From Clostridium pasteurianum (GTDB lineage: Bacteria > Bacillota > Clostridia > Clostridiales > Clostridiaceae): DNA of 64,000 bases. Positions 56,001 to 63,714 of this stretch are shown here, piece by piece; the stretch's first letter is position 1; each line of letters starts with the position of its first letter. The notes beneath the pieces are model-generated. The model was given only the letters and a program-made list of their open reading frames with translations, searched no databases and was not told the DNA's origin. The position numbers and the translations under genes were made by a program. Location: NCBI RefSeq assembly GCF_001705235.1, contig NZ_MCGV01000001.1:1736001-1800000 (forward strand), in the 5' to 3' direction.

Positions 56001-56162
56001 TAAACTAGTACTAGCTACTTTTATAGCTTCCCTAAAACTTTCTTGTGCTATAATATTCTTAATATGGTTCATATCTCCAATGTTTGTACAATTATTGAAT
56101 GATAATGTAGGCACCCTTGTAATAAATTCATCTAATACATCATAATAATCTTCCTTATTCAC
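53025..56162 (-). CDS. lanB: Full-length class I lanthipeptide dehydratase
   Basis: 1045 residues, the usual LanB length (about 1000). The N-terminal glutamylation domain (1-720) has TRTTPFGLFSGVSIGRFG (about residue 82) and the later NPRLTNVSVTKNFRDF region. The C-terminal elimination domain (about 740-1045, SpaB_C type) has WFYIRYRNDKDHIRLRLN (about 805-822). LanB transfers glutamate from tRNA to Ser/Thr hydroxyls and eliminates it to form dehydroamino acids. GTG start at 56160-56162 after AGAAGGTGG. Located between the GT2 and exporter genes with 12 and 25-base gaps. Confidence 0.95.
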   Translation of the reverse strand: MNKEDYYDVLDEFITRVPTLSFNNCTNIGDMNHIKNIIAQESFREAIKVASTSLYESIDKKRFNDKVIKSIMKYYSRIMTRTTPFGLFSGVSIGRFGEKSRVAYNEKNIKKRMRVDYEWLSKLIKEIEVKYEGYKKLTLYSSKLIEKYGNKVKNQMLTCFNFNDKVRRIGQACYINNTPNVIFILSLLRNGAKYEDILNAYKYKNINIQSEVIDKFLVQLIKNEYIYTELRPPLSEFNTLEYVISRIESNNIKCDKLQELKKISSLINKYNKLGKESGTSTLNEIEILMKKVVVDAKSLIQVDATNPFEISLDENIRREVIDVSNFLVAFAKKFHSNDSLDRFKNEFIEKYGQYREIPILEVMDPTFGIGYECDDGENDYRYISDELLKNNFIKQKIINAISSGDDAVFTEEDIEIYGNKNIDTRKLPISMEMYCSVISKDISQLMKGKYRLRIGANLGSSGAGKSLGRFSDLLDDSKLMYKNIKKKENALVDNEFIQCELFNLDINPRLTNVSVTKNFRDFQVNAANTVMDSTVKNIDISDIYIGLDEENLYLKSKKYDKKIKVTTNHMLNASKLNKVTKLMRDISDGNEVLSPFSFISYVKSQEIEYMPRIRYKNTILVDRTWRIYKSKFKSTNITYGEFTRFLEEFRNKYMMPDLVYIKNSDLLLLIDLSVDKFKQILFDEFKKEDNSIILQAADLTSKWLSNNKKYYTNEFVFQFVKNTQATIPNEKFDSMINRVYPTKSNYKKLRINNVKPEVRSFGILSNWIYLKIYNNIERANELLGIELNKFIVHLEKKGLIKKWFYIRYRNDKDHIRLRLNICALNNYIEVLKEISILRYELKQKKLADKIVLDEYEREIERYGGEKLIDSAEEVFETHSIIISEFFRLTKNKQLKFDETEFAVCNVINLMNLIGIKYDTQLAIFNCIINKDFMRKEFSANRRRYVDLFNCDNEWSNLRKDNSGELVYSMLNIRKDSVIKFGELLNEIDERGELTNSKFDILMSLIHMFCNRLYGIDKEQENKVRAFTRHALYALRYIKKNKIIVS

Positions 56163-56174
56163 AAATACCACCTT

Positions 56175-57056
56175 CTATTTTTCTAAATACTTATATTCCT
56201 TGAGAAAATTATTAATATTATTTGTATCTATATAAATATATGCTAAAGTTTGAAGCAACTTATATTTATTATGAATGTATCTTCTCTTCCTTATTTGCTC
56301 CCTGTATGCCAAAAATGGATTTTTATTAAAATTATTAATTTTTTCATGAGGATAATGAATTGCTACAGCATTCCTATTTAATTTATAAATTCCCTCATTA
56401 ACATATAAATTTATTCCTAAGTCTGTATCTTCTCCTCCCCATGTATTAAACCATTCATCAAAGCCACCACAAGATTTTAAAAATTTTCTTTTAACTGATA
56501 CATTTACAGTCCAAAATACAGTCCACGGTGCTTCCCATAATTTCAAATAATCACCCAAATAATGATACATTTGTTCCCTTACATCATATACTTTAGCTTC
56601 TTTAAGTTCTTCTATACTTCCACTTATATTATTTCTATCATATCTTTTCAAAATAGCTTCTTTTTTATCATCATTAAACTGACTAAAGCCCAAAGCATAC
56701 CCAATAACCACATCTTTTTCACTTGTATATGTATTAATATGTTCTTGAATAAAATTTTCCGCTACTATACATCCAGAATCAATAAAAATGCAAATATCTC
56801 CATTAGCATTTTCAATTCCAATATTTCTAGCTTTGGCAGCTCTAAAACCTTTATCTTCTTGATAAAAATACTTTATATTTAAACTATTATTAAACGAATT
56901 AGCTATCTCCCTTGTATCATCACTTGATCCATCATCACATATTATGACTTCAAAATTTTTATTGTTGATATTTTGTTTTTTTAAACTATATAAAGTCTCG
57001 TATAGCAAATTTGATCTGTTATATGTAGGTATAATAACTGAAGCCAAATAACTCAT
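56175..57056 (-). CDS. GT2-family glycosyltransferase in the lanthipeptide cluster
   Basis: 293 residues from the ATG at 57054-57056 (GGAGG 5 bases upstream; GTG at 57068 would swallow it). GT-A fold: VIIPTYNRSNLL, ICDDGSSDDTRE, a nucleotide-sugar metal motif F-I-D-S-G, and a C-terminal galactosyltransferase-like signature SCGGFDEWFNTWGGEDTDLG. No membrane segment, so a cytosolic soluble enzyme. Operonic position right after the precursor suggests it glycosylates the peptide, as SunS-type GT2 enzymes do for glycocins. It could alternatively modify a lipid or wall component. Confidence 0.88.
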   Translation of the reverse strand: MSYLASVIIPTYNRSNLLYETLYSLKKQNINNKNFEVIICDDGSSDDTREIANSFNNSLNIKYFYQEDKGFRAAKARNIGIENANGDICIFIDSGCIVAENFIQEHINTYTSEKDVVIGYALGFSQFNDDKKEAILKRYDRNNISGSIEELKEAKVYDVREQMYHYLGDYLKLWEAPWTVFWTVNVSVKRKFLKSCGGFDEWFNTWGGEDTDLGINLYVNEGIYKLNRNAVAIHYPHEKINNFNKNPFLAYREQIRKRRYIHNKYKLLQTLAYIYIDTNNINNFLKEYKYLEK

Positions 57057-57086
57057 TCTATCCTCCACAATTTCATAAAGTGTTAC

Positions 57087-57114
57087 GGGACAAAAGAATT
57101 TATTCTTTTGTCCC
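57087..57114 (-). terminator. Perfect hairpin between the precursor and GT2 genes
   Basis: A perfect 12-bp stem GGGACAAAAGAA / TTCTTTTGTCCC with a 4-base loop. No T-run follows on the minus strand, so it is more likely a partial terminator or an mRNA-end stabiliser that raises precursor over enzyme levels, as is common in bacteriocin operons. Confidence 0.75.
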
Positions 57115-57147
57115 TAATAAAATTTTAATAATTATATCAATTATTTT

Positions 57148-57315
57148 TTAGTAGCACCATGTATCCCCAGTACAGTAACTACTATAAGTATGTGCAGCTG
57201 AATGTGTGCTATCACCATATCCACCTACTATGTTTATTTTCTCATTGTCTGTAAGCTCAGTTCCTAATTCAAAATCAAGGTCTAGCTCCATTTCCATTAA
57301 ATCTTTTTTATTCAT
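57148..57315 (-). CDS. lanA: Lanthipeptide precursor with double-glycine leader (55 aa)
   Basis: ATG at 57313-57315 with AGGAGGTAAG just upstream; TAA at 57148. Residues 1-32 are an acidic leader (EMELDLDFELGTELTDNE, a box like the class I F-N-L-D motif, ending I-N-I-V-G-G). Residues 33-55 are the core: YGDSTHSAAHTY then SSYCTGDTWCY. The core has two Cys (48, 54) and eight Ser/Thr, enough for two (methyl)lanthionine rings plus free dehydro residues or sugar sites. It lies between lanC and the GT2 gene. It is too short for common gene callers. Confidence 0.9.
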   Translation of the reverse strand: MNKKDLMEMELDLDFELGTELTDNEKINIVGGYGDSTHSAAHTYSSYCTGDTWCY

Positions 57316-57376
57316 TGTCTTACCTCCTGAAAATTTAATATTTATATAAATAACAACTAAAAGTTATTACTATATA

Positions 57377-58657
57377 CTATTTAATACACATTATTTTAGA
57401 TACCAAGTTTCTGTTCTTATCACTATAATTTATCAATGAAAAAATAATCCCTATAATTCCATCTAAAATACCTATATTATTTTGAGCTAAATTCACTTTA
57501 TCTTCTTTAAAATTTAAAATCTCATCCATTCTAATGTCTTTGACAATTTTATCTGCAATTATATCTGAGGTTTCCTTAAATAAGCCTACATCTGTATCTG
57601 CATACATTTCATTTAATACTAATAAAATACTTGAATAACCATGGCATAAGCTGTAACCATTTACATCGGCGTTATTAATATTCCTACAAAAATCTGATAA
57701 AATATTTATAGCTACATCCTTATACTTTTTTTCATCTAATGCTTGTCCTGCTAAATATATTGCTCTTGTAATTCCTGATGTTCCATAACACCAACCATAT
57801 TTATTATAATTAACGCCTTTAGTATTATTTAAATAGTCTTCTATTCCTAAAATACCCGGCCAGTAACTTATTTTCCCGTCTACAATCATAAATTGATTAA
57901 ATTTATTTAAGAGCGTTTCTATACTTTTTTCTATTCCTTCGACTTTTATTCTATTTGATAATGCTATAGATAATACACTTAATATACCTGCTATACCATG
58001 TGCAGCTCCAAAATCAACAAAACCATTAGGACATCTTTTACTTCTTCCAGAATCTCTTACTTTATCTGCTCTAATATAATAATTAGGATACTTTGAATTA
58101 TTAGTCTTAGTTATTTCTATTAAATATGAAATAATTTCATTTATTAAATCCTTAAATATACTTAGATTCTTAAATTCTAATAAATACCTAAGTGATGATG
58201 ATAATCCTTCAATTACATCATAGTCTGAATAGTGGACCTTGTTGCTTTTAATATTATTTTTTGCACTTTCAAGCTTTTTTTCTAATACTATTTTTACTCT
58301 TCTATTTACAGAATTAAGTGCTTTTTCTACATTAACTCCATATTTAGATAGATATAAAAGCATATACCCTATTCCACAATATCCGTTCAAAATTCCTGAA
58401 CCTTGATTTAAATATGGCTCACTAACATATAAATTGCTTCTAAATCTTTTTATGTATTCTTTTAATGCCTTATTCCAATTTAGATCATTATTTAATTCTC
58501 TAGCTTCTAATATGTAAAATATTATCTCTGGATATCCTGAACATAAGAAAAAAACATTCCATGTTTTACATTTTTCAATTTTATCTTCAAACATATCAAC
58601 ATCGATTATTAATTTTGAGAATTCTCTAATCAAATCGTTAACTTCCCCACTATACAT
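57377..58657 (-). CDS. lanC: Lanthionine cyclase LanC
   Basis: 426 residues from the ATG at 58655-58657 (GAGGTG upstream; the longer frame overlaps the previous gene). LanC-like alpha toroid with the zinc ligands: AHGIAG (about 220), W-C-Y-G-T-S-G (about 285), and S-L-C-H-G-Y (about 337). It adds Cys thiols to dehydroalanine/dehydrobutyrine made by LanB to close lanthionine rings. 16 bases after the GT1-like gene and 61 before the precursor. Confidence 0.95.
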   Translation of the reverse strand: MYSGEVNDLIREFSKLIIDVDMFEDKIEKCKTWNVFFLCSGYPEIIFYILEARELNNDLNWNKALKEYIKRFRSNLYVSEPYLNQGSGILNGYCGIGYMLLYLSKYGVNVEKALNSVNRRVKIVLEKKLESAKNNIKSNKVHYSDYDVIEGLSSSLRYLLEFKNLSIFKDLINEIISYLIEITKTNNSKYPNYYIRADKVRDSGRSKRCPNGFVDFGAAHGIAGILSVLSIALSNRIKVEGIEKSIETLLNKFNQFMIVDGKISYWPGILGIEDYLNNTKGVNYNKYGWCYGTSGITRAIYLAGQALDEKKYKDVAINILSDFCRNINNADVNGYSLCHGYSSILLVLNEMYADTDVGLFKETSDIIADKIVKDIRMDEILNFKEDKVNLAQNNIGILDGIIGIIFSLINYSDKNRNLVSKIMCIK

Positions 58658-58673
58658 TCTGAAGCACCTCTTT

Positions 58674-59927
58674 TTATACGTTAATAAGTATGTCATTTAA
58701 AATTTTTTCTATATCTTTAGACTTTTGAAAATTTCTTTTGACTTTCTGTAAATTGCTCTTATACATTTGATCATTAATTAATATATTAATATAATTTAAT
58801 AACGATTCTTTATCTATGTCATCAGTCTTGATAACTTCTCCAATACCTAATTCCTTTATCTTATATGCATTAACTGCTTGATCGTTAATAATTGGTCTCA
58901 CCATCATAGGAACTAGGTTATGTACAGCCTCACAAACACTGTTATATCCTCCAGCTGTTATAAACAAATCAGCCCTCTCTAAAATTTTTTGCTGATTTAT
59001 CATATCTCTTACTAATACATTCTGTGGAAATTTTTTGTTATAGTTATTACTTAAATTTGGAACTGAAATAATTAAGTTATAATTTGTTCTACGCACAGTA
59101 TTAATTACGATATTATAAAACTTGTTACTAGCCCTTATGGTAGATCCCGTTGCAAAATAAATTAATTTTTCTTTACTATCAATAAATTCCTGCAATCTCA
59201 CGTCATGACCTAAATCCTGACACATATTTCTTAATAATGGTTTTGCAACTATGTATTCTTTATTATTAAATTTACCATCCGGCTGTATTAAACTGCCTCC
59301 AAAGGATATATTTATATCATCTTCACCATCTACTACATGAACAGGATTTATATATGGCACTTCCAATTCTTCACTGTTTTTTATATGCCTATTTATTATT
59401 CTAGAATAAAAACCACTTTCTTTTATTCCCTTTACTTTCGTAAAATCAACTGAATTAAATAATCCAAATAACTTCACCGGATCACTCTTAACATCCTCAT
59501 TAAGCATTGTAATTAAACAATTAATTCCTACTGTTCTTTTTTTCAATTTACTTGCAACTATTTTTCCATTTACAGCAGCATTATCTCTAAAAATAATATT
59601 AGGCAAAATCATTTTAACTTTTTCCAAATCATATTCAGCCATTTCCTTAAACATCTCTAATAACTTTCTATTAAATACACTGCTCCTATTAACAATATCT
59701 TCTACTGTAAATTTAGGTCTTGTCTCATTTTTATAAATATCCTCTAAATTTTTTCTAATATCTTTATATTGAAAAAATTTAATACCCATGTTTTCTATAG
59801 CCTGTCTATACTCTTCAAATCCAAAATAATATACTCTAACATCATTTCTAATAATATTTTCTAATATGGATAAGCTTTCATTGAAATTACTTTTAGCTTT
59901 CCATCCAAAAAAAACTATCTTTTTCAA
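58674..59927 (-). CDS. GT1-like (UDP-glycosyltransferase/MGT) enzyme, first gene of the lan cluster
   Basis: 417 residues, TTG start at 59925-59927 after GGAGGGG. GT-B fold of the GT1 type: IVFFGWKAKSNFNESLS at the N-terminus (G-H-x-x-P-like place), and donor-binding motif TAGGYNSVCEAVHNLVPM ... QAVNAYKIKELGIG near residue 345. Such enzymes move UDP-sugars to small acceptors. First in the operon with lanC and lanB, so probably part of the peptide's modification. Lack of the normal histidine cannot be judged without alignment. Confidence 0.85.
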   Translation of the reverse strand: MKKIVFFGWKAKSNFNESLSILENIIRNDVRVYYFGFEEYRQAIENMGIKFFQYKDIRKNLEDIYKNETRPKFTVEDIVNRSSVFNRKLLEMFKEMAEYDLEKVKMILPNIIFRDNAAVNGKIVASKLKKRTVGINCLITMLNEDVKSDPVKLFGLFNSVDFTKVKGIKESGFYSRIINRHIKNSEELEVPYINPVHVVDGEDDINISFGGSLIQPDGKFNNKEYIVAKPLLRNMCQDLGHDVRLQEFIDSKEKLIYFATGSTIRASNKFYNIVINTVRRTNYNLIISVPNLSNNYNKKFPQNVLVRDMINQQKILERADLFITAGGYNSVCEAVHNLVPMMVRPIINDQAVNAYKIKELGIGEVIKTDDIDKESLLNYINILINDQMYKSNLQKVKRNFQKSKDIEKILNDILINV

Positions 59928-59984
59928 TTTTGCCCCTCCAATATTCCATAATATATTTTTTATTACATTAATTCCTTTAATTGT

Positions 59985-60013
59985 ATTGTAAACCTTTTCT
60001 TATCCATTGTAAA
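59985..60013 (-). promoter_or_regulatory. Direct repeats with 21-base period upstream of the lan cluster
   Basis: On the minus strand TTTACAAT occurs at 60006-60013 and again at 59985-59992, exactly 21 bases apart. Direct repeats about 9 bases long on a 21-base period are the usual binding form of LytTR-type regulators (AgrA, ComE, PlnC) that control bacteriocin operons. A -10-like TATATT/TATTAT lies about 30 bases downstream. No such regulator is encoded in the window. Confidence 0.5.
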
Positions 60014-60057
60014 GTTTATTTTACTAATTTATTTAAATAATTTATCAAACTACGGGA

Positions 60058-60092
60058 AATAAACCCCAGATATACTATATCTAGGGTTTATT
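60058..60092 (-). terminator. Terminator of the 92-residue protein gene
   Basis: Stem of about 15 bp with one mismatch (AATAAACCC-AGATA with TATCT-GGGTTTATT) around a 4-6 base loop, just beyond the stop. It separates the PTS region from the lan cluster. Confidence 0.8.
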
Positions 60093-60104
60093 ATGTCTCA
60101 ATCA

Positions 60105-60383
60105 TTATTTATTTAACCTTTTCACAAACTCGTTAACATCCGTTATTTTTAAAGCTTCCTTTTTAGGTAAAGCTCTATCTGCTACTCCATTTGACATTTT
60201 AAGCTTTACATTTAATGGCTGAGATCCTTTATCTGCTTTTAAGTCCTCACAAAATTTAGTGTATTTTTCCTGTTCCGTTCCTTCATATGGACAATCCTTA
60301 TAATTAAAATAATCTGTAGAATAAGTATATTCTATTTTAAATTCTTCTACATTACCAACAACTTTTATTTTAAATAATTTCAT
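60105..60383 (-). CDS. Small protein of unknown function next to the cellobiose PTS operon
   Basis: 92 residues, mildly basic, cytosolic, beginning MKLFKIKVVGNVEEFKIEYTY. Two cysteines (KDCPYEGT and KFCEDLK). The sequence looks like an alpha/beta fold. A good AGGGGG site precedes the ATG. It lies after the terminator of the PTS operon and before the lan cluster, so it has its own transcript. Not recognised, no function assigned. Confidence 0.6.
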   Translation of the reverse strand: MKLFKIKVVGNVEEFKIEYTYSTDYFNYKDCPYEGTEQEKYTKFCEDLKADKGSQPLNVKLKMSNGVADRALPKKEALKITDVNEFVKRLNK

Positions 60384-60410
60384 TTATAAACCCCCTGTGT
60401 ACAAAACATA

Positions 60411-60449
60411 AAGTTAACCCAACAATCAAGTTTAAAAGTCGGGTTAACT
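60411..60449 (-). terminator. Terminator of the cellobiose PTS operon
   Basis: Stem AGTTAACCCG-type, arms 60411-60420 and 60440-60449, with a 19-base loop, followed by TTTATGTTTTG. Just upstream of the 92-residue gene. Confidence 0.6.
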
Positions 60450-60518
60450 TGTAAAATTTCTATAGTTAAACCTTATTCACATATGTTTAACTGAAGCAAC
60501 TATATTATTAGTATTCTT

Positions 60519-61877
60519 CTATTCTTCTTCAGCATCACCATTTAATTCTTCTTCAGCATACTGTTTATCAAGTACTTTGAAGAATGGGAAATATATTACT
60601 GATGCTAATAGTATTATTACAATTTGAAGTACTGCACCTTGCCAACCGGCAACTAAAAATCCTGATATTATCGGCGGCGTCGTCCATGCAACCTGAACAT
60701 TTGTAAAGCAAGGTACCAGACCAACATACATAGAAAGATAAGTAAGAATTCCTGACATTACTGGGACAATTACAAATGGTATAAACATAAGTGGATTTAA
60801 TACTACTGGAAGACCAAATAAAACTGGCTCATTAATATTAAATATTCCTGGAATTAATGCTAATTTACCTAATTGTTTTAAACGCTGTGATCTCGCAAAT
60901 AATACACATGCTACAACAAAGCCTATAGTTATTCCTGAACCAGTCATTGTTAAGAAGTTATCTTGGAACTGCTGACATACTATGTGAGCATTTTTTCCAG
61001 CTCCTGAAGCTATTAATTTAGCACCAGTTTTAGCAACTTCACCATTTGCAAGTGTGTTTGCTTGATATATTGAATTCATAACACCACCAATAAGAGTAGC
61101 ACCATGAACACCAAACCACCAGAAGAAAGATATAACAAATGGTATTACTATTGCTCCGCCAAATGAATCTGTAATTCCCTGTAATGGAATCTGCAATACT
61201 TTATAAATCCATTCAAGTGCAGTTCCACCAGTAACAACACTGAAGAAAATGTATACGAGCATAGCTACTACCATAATGACAGCACCTGGTATTAAAGCTG
61301 AGAAAGCATTTGAAACTCCAGCTGGTACACTCTCAGGAAGTTTGATTCTTATATCATGGTTTAAGAACCATGAATAAGTATATCCAACGAGTACACCAAT
61401 AATCAAAGCGGCTATCATTCCTTTACCACCGGTCCAACCCTTATCAATAGAAGCTGTTACATTAATTGGATTCTTTAATACTAAAGAACCATATTTAGTT
61501 CCTGCTTTAACAAATGTGTATCCTGGCATGATAATTAAAAAAGTTACTAGTCCGAGAAGTCCAGAAGTAACACCATCCTGTCCTTCATTTTTTGCATATT
61601 GAGAAGCTATACCTATTACTGCCGCAAGTGCCAATATATCAAAAGTTGAACTTGAAACTTGAGTTAATGGTACTGACCAGTTTGCTCCAAATATTCCTGC
61701 CATCCAGCTGTTCCATCCAGGAATTGGGAAGTTAGCTATCAATAAAAATATTGATCCAATAAGAGTTAATGGCATTGTAATTATAATACCATCTTTAATT
61801 GCCGTAATGATTTTTGAATTTGCAAATTTCATTATCGGCGGAATAATTTTTTCTTGAATAGTATCTACTTTACTCAT
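60519..61877 (-). CDS. celB: PTS lactose/cellobiose-family enzyme IIC
   Basis: 452 residues with eight to ten membrane segments. Typical IIC text: EKIIPPIMKFANSKIITAIKDG at the N-terminus, PGIFNINEPVLFGLPVVLNP (sugar-binding loop), and WTTPPIISGFLVAGWQG near the end. Cytoplasmic tail is acidic. It forms the uptake channel with the IIA and IIB proteins encoded upstream, probably for a beta-glucoside such as cellobiose, since a GH1 gene is in the operon. ATG after GGAGGA. Confidence 0.94.
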   Translation of the reverse strand: MSKVDTIQEKIIPPIMKFANSKIITAIKDGIIITMPLTLIGSIFLLIANFPIPGWNSWMAGIFGANWSVPLTQVSSSTFDILALAAVIGIASQYAKNEGQDGVTSGLLGLVTFLIIMPGYTFVKAGTKYGSLVLKNPINVTASIDKGWTGGKGMIAALIIGVLVGYTYSWFLNHDIRIKLPESVPAGVSNAFSALIPGAVIMVVAMLVYIFFSVVTGGTALEWIYKVLQIPLQGITDSFGGAIVIPFVISFFWWFGVHGATLIGGVMNSIYQANTLANGEVAKTGAKLIASGAGKNAHIVCQQFQDNFLTMTGSGITIGFVVACVLFARSQRLKQLGKLALIPGIFNINEPVLFGLPVVLNPLMFIPFVIVPVMSGILTYLSMYVGLVPCFTNVQVAWTTPPIISGFLVAGWQGAVLQIVIILLASVIYFPFFKVLDKQYAEEELNGDAEEE

Positions 61878-61940
61878 TATTATAATTCCTCCTCATATTT
61901 TTTATCTAGTATATATAAATATTAATTATGTCCCATTTAA

Positions 61941-63347
61941 TTATATATTCTCTCCTCGTTCCTTAATTACATTTTTGTACCAATAAAATGATAATTTTTT
62001 CTTTCTATCCAAATTATGCTTATGATCTACATATATGAAACCATACTGCTTTTTATATCCATTAAGCCAACTTAGAAGGTCAATTACTGACCAAGCATAA
62101 TAGCCTTTTACATTTATGCCTTCACTTATTGCCTGCTTTAGTGCTTTTAAGTGAGCTTCTATGAACTTAATTCTAGGCATATCTAAAATTTCATCTTCTA
62201 CAATTAGGTCCTTATCCCCTAGACCGTTTTCAGTAATATAAAGCTTAACATCCCCATATTCAGCTTTTAGTTTCTTAAGTCCCTCAACTAATGATTCAGG
62301 TGATATTTCCCATCCCCATTTGGTGTATACCTTATCATCCATTTTTACTGTTTTATAGAATCCATCAAATGACGGATTTCCTGGTGCTCCTGTCGAATTT
62401 TCCCTTGTCCTTTTAAATTCCCCTGTGTCATGATTTTTAATTACTCTCTGTGGTTGATAATAGTTAAGTCCCATGAAATCATTCATCGGTGCTGCTTTCT
62501 TTAATATAGCTAATTCATCATCAGTCCAATCAGGAAGCCATCCTTTTTTCTCAATGTTTTTGATTACATATTCAGGATATTTTCCCTTTAGTACTGGATC
62601 ATAGTACCATGCAATTTCATATTGATTTGCATGATGAGCAGCTGCCTTATTTTCTTCTTTATCATCAACACTAAATGCTGGAGAAAATACATTTGTAATT
62701 CCTATTTCTCCATACTGTTTTAGTTTTTTATACTCAATAACAGATTTTGCATGGGCAACAAATACATTATGAGTTGCCTCGAAATACTTTTTAACATCAC
62801 CTGATATCCCTGGAGGGTGAGCCCCTGATATATATCCATTAGTACAAAATACTATAGTTTCATTAAACGTAATCCAATGCTTAACCCTATCGCCGAATGA
62901 TTCAAAACATGTCTTAGCATAATCTACAAAGGCATCAATAGTTTCCTTATTTATCCAACCACCTTTTTCCTGTAATGCTTGAGGCATATCCCAGTGATAC
63001 AATGTAACAAAAGGAACAATTCCATATTTTAAACATTCATCAATTAGATTGTTATAAAATTCAAGTCCTTTTTTGTTAACCTTTCCATCGCCATTAGGTA
63101 TTATCCTTGGCCATGAAACAGAAAATCTATATGAATCGAGCCCCATTTCCGCCATCAACTTTACATCTTCTTTATATCTATGGTAATGATCTATTGCAAC
63201 ATCTCCATTAGTACCTTCAAAAGTTTTACCGGGTATTTTAGTAAATACGTCCCAGTTAGATACTCCCTTCCCATCTTCATTCCATGCACCTTCTACCTGG
63301 TATGAAGCAGATGCAGCACCTAAAAAGAAATCTCTTGGAAATTTCAT
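61941..63347 (-). CDS. bglA: 6-phospho-beta-glucosidase (GH1)
   Basis: 468 residues, the usual GH1 length. Acid/base Glu in W-I-T-F-N-E-T, nucleophile in L-Y-I-T-E-N-G-L-G, N-terminal signature FPRDFFLGAASASYQVEGAW. The operon with a PTS argues for phospho-beta-glucosides as substrates, cleaving cellobiose 6-phosphate to glucose and glucose 6-phosphate. Symbol is by analogy. It lies between IIB and IIC genes with 37-63 base gaps; ATG after AAGGAGG. Confidence 0.95.
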   Translation of the reverse strand: MKFPRDFFLGAASASYQVEGAWNEDGKGVSNWDVFTKIPGKTFEGTNGDVAIDHYHRYKEDVKLMAEMGLDSYRFSVSWPRIIPNGDGKVNKKGLEFYNNLIDECLKYGIVPFVTLYHWDMPQALQEKGGWINKETIDAFVDYAKTCFESFGDRVKHWITFNETIVFCTNGYISGAHPPGISGDVKKYFEATHNVFVAHAKSVIEYKKLKQYGEIGITNVFSPAFSVDDKEENKAAAHHANQYEIAWYYDPVLKGKYPEYVIKNIEKKGWLPDWTDDELAILKKAAPMNDFMGLNYYQPQRVIKNHDTGEFKRTRENSTGAPGNPSFDGFYKTVKMDDKVYTKWGWEISPESLVEGLKKLKAEYGDVKLYITENGLGDKDLIVEDEILDMPRIKFIEAHLKALKQAISEGINVKGYYAWSVIDLLSWLNGYKKQYGFIYVDHKHNLDRKKKLSFYWYKNVIKERGENI

Positions 63348-63384
63348 TTTATGCCTCCTTAAACTATATTATCTATAAGTAATT

Positions 63385-63696
63385 TTATTTTTTACCTAAA
63401 ACCTTTAATACATGTTTTAAAACCTTTTCTCCATTGAGCATTCCATAATCTGCAGGATTAATTACCTCTACAGGAACACCTTTTGGTTCAAATATTCCCT
63501 TTGCTTTTGGTAAAAGAAATTTAATTTGAGGTCCTAAAAGAGCTATATCTGTCTTATCAGCATAATCAATCATTTTAGCTTGTGGATAAGCCGCAATTTC
63601 AGCCTCTACATTATTTTTTTCAGCAGCCTTTTTCATTTTTGTAACTAACATACTTGTTGACATACCAGCACTACAGAATAATAATATTCTAATCAT
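63385..63696 (-). CDS. celA: PTS cellobiose-type enzyme IIB
   Basis: 103 residues, standard length. Phospho-Cys at position 8 in the P-loop-like ILLFCSAGMSTSMLV, with the later LLGPQIKFLLPKAK and ending VLKVLGKK. Receives phosphate from IIA and passes it to the sugar. ATG after AGGGGG. Between IIA and GH1 genes in one operon. Confidence 0.95.
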   Translation of the reverse strand: MIRILLFCSAGMSTSMLVTKMKKAAEKNNVEAEIAAYPQAKMIDYADKTDIALLGPQIKFLLPKAKGIFEPKGVPVEVINPADYGMLNGEKVLKHVLKVLGKK

Positions 63697-63714
63697 TTCT
63701 ATTCCCCCTAGTTT

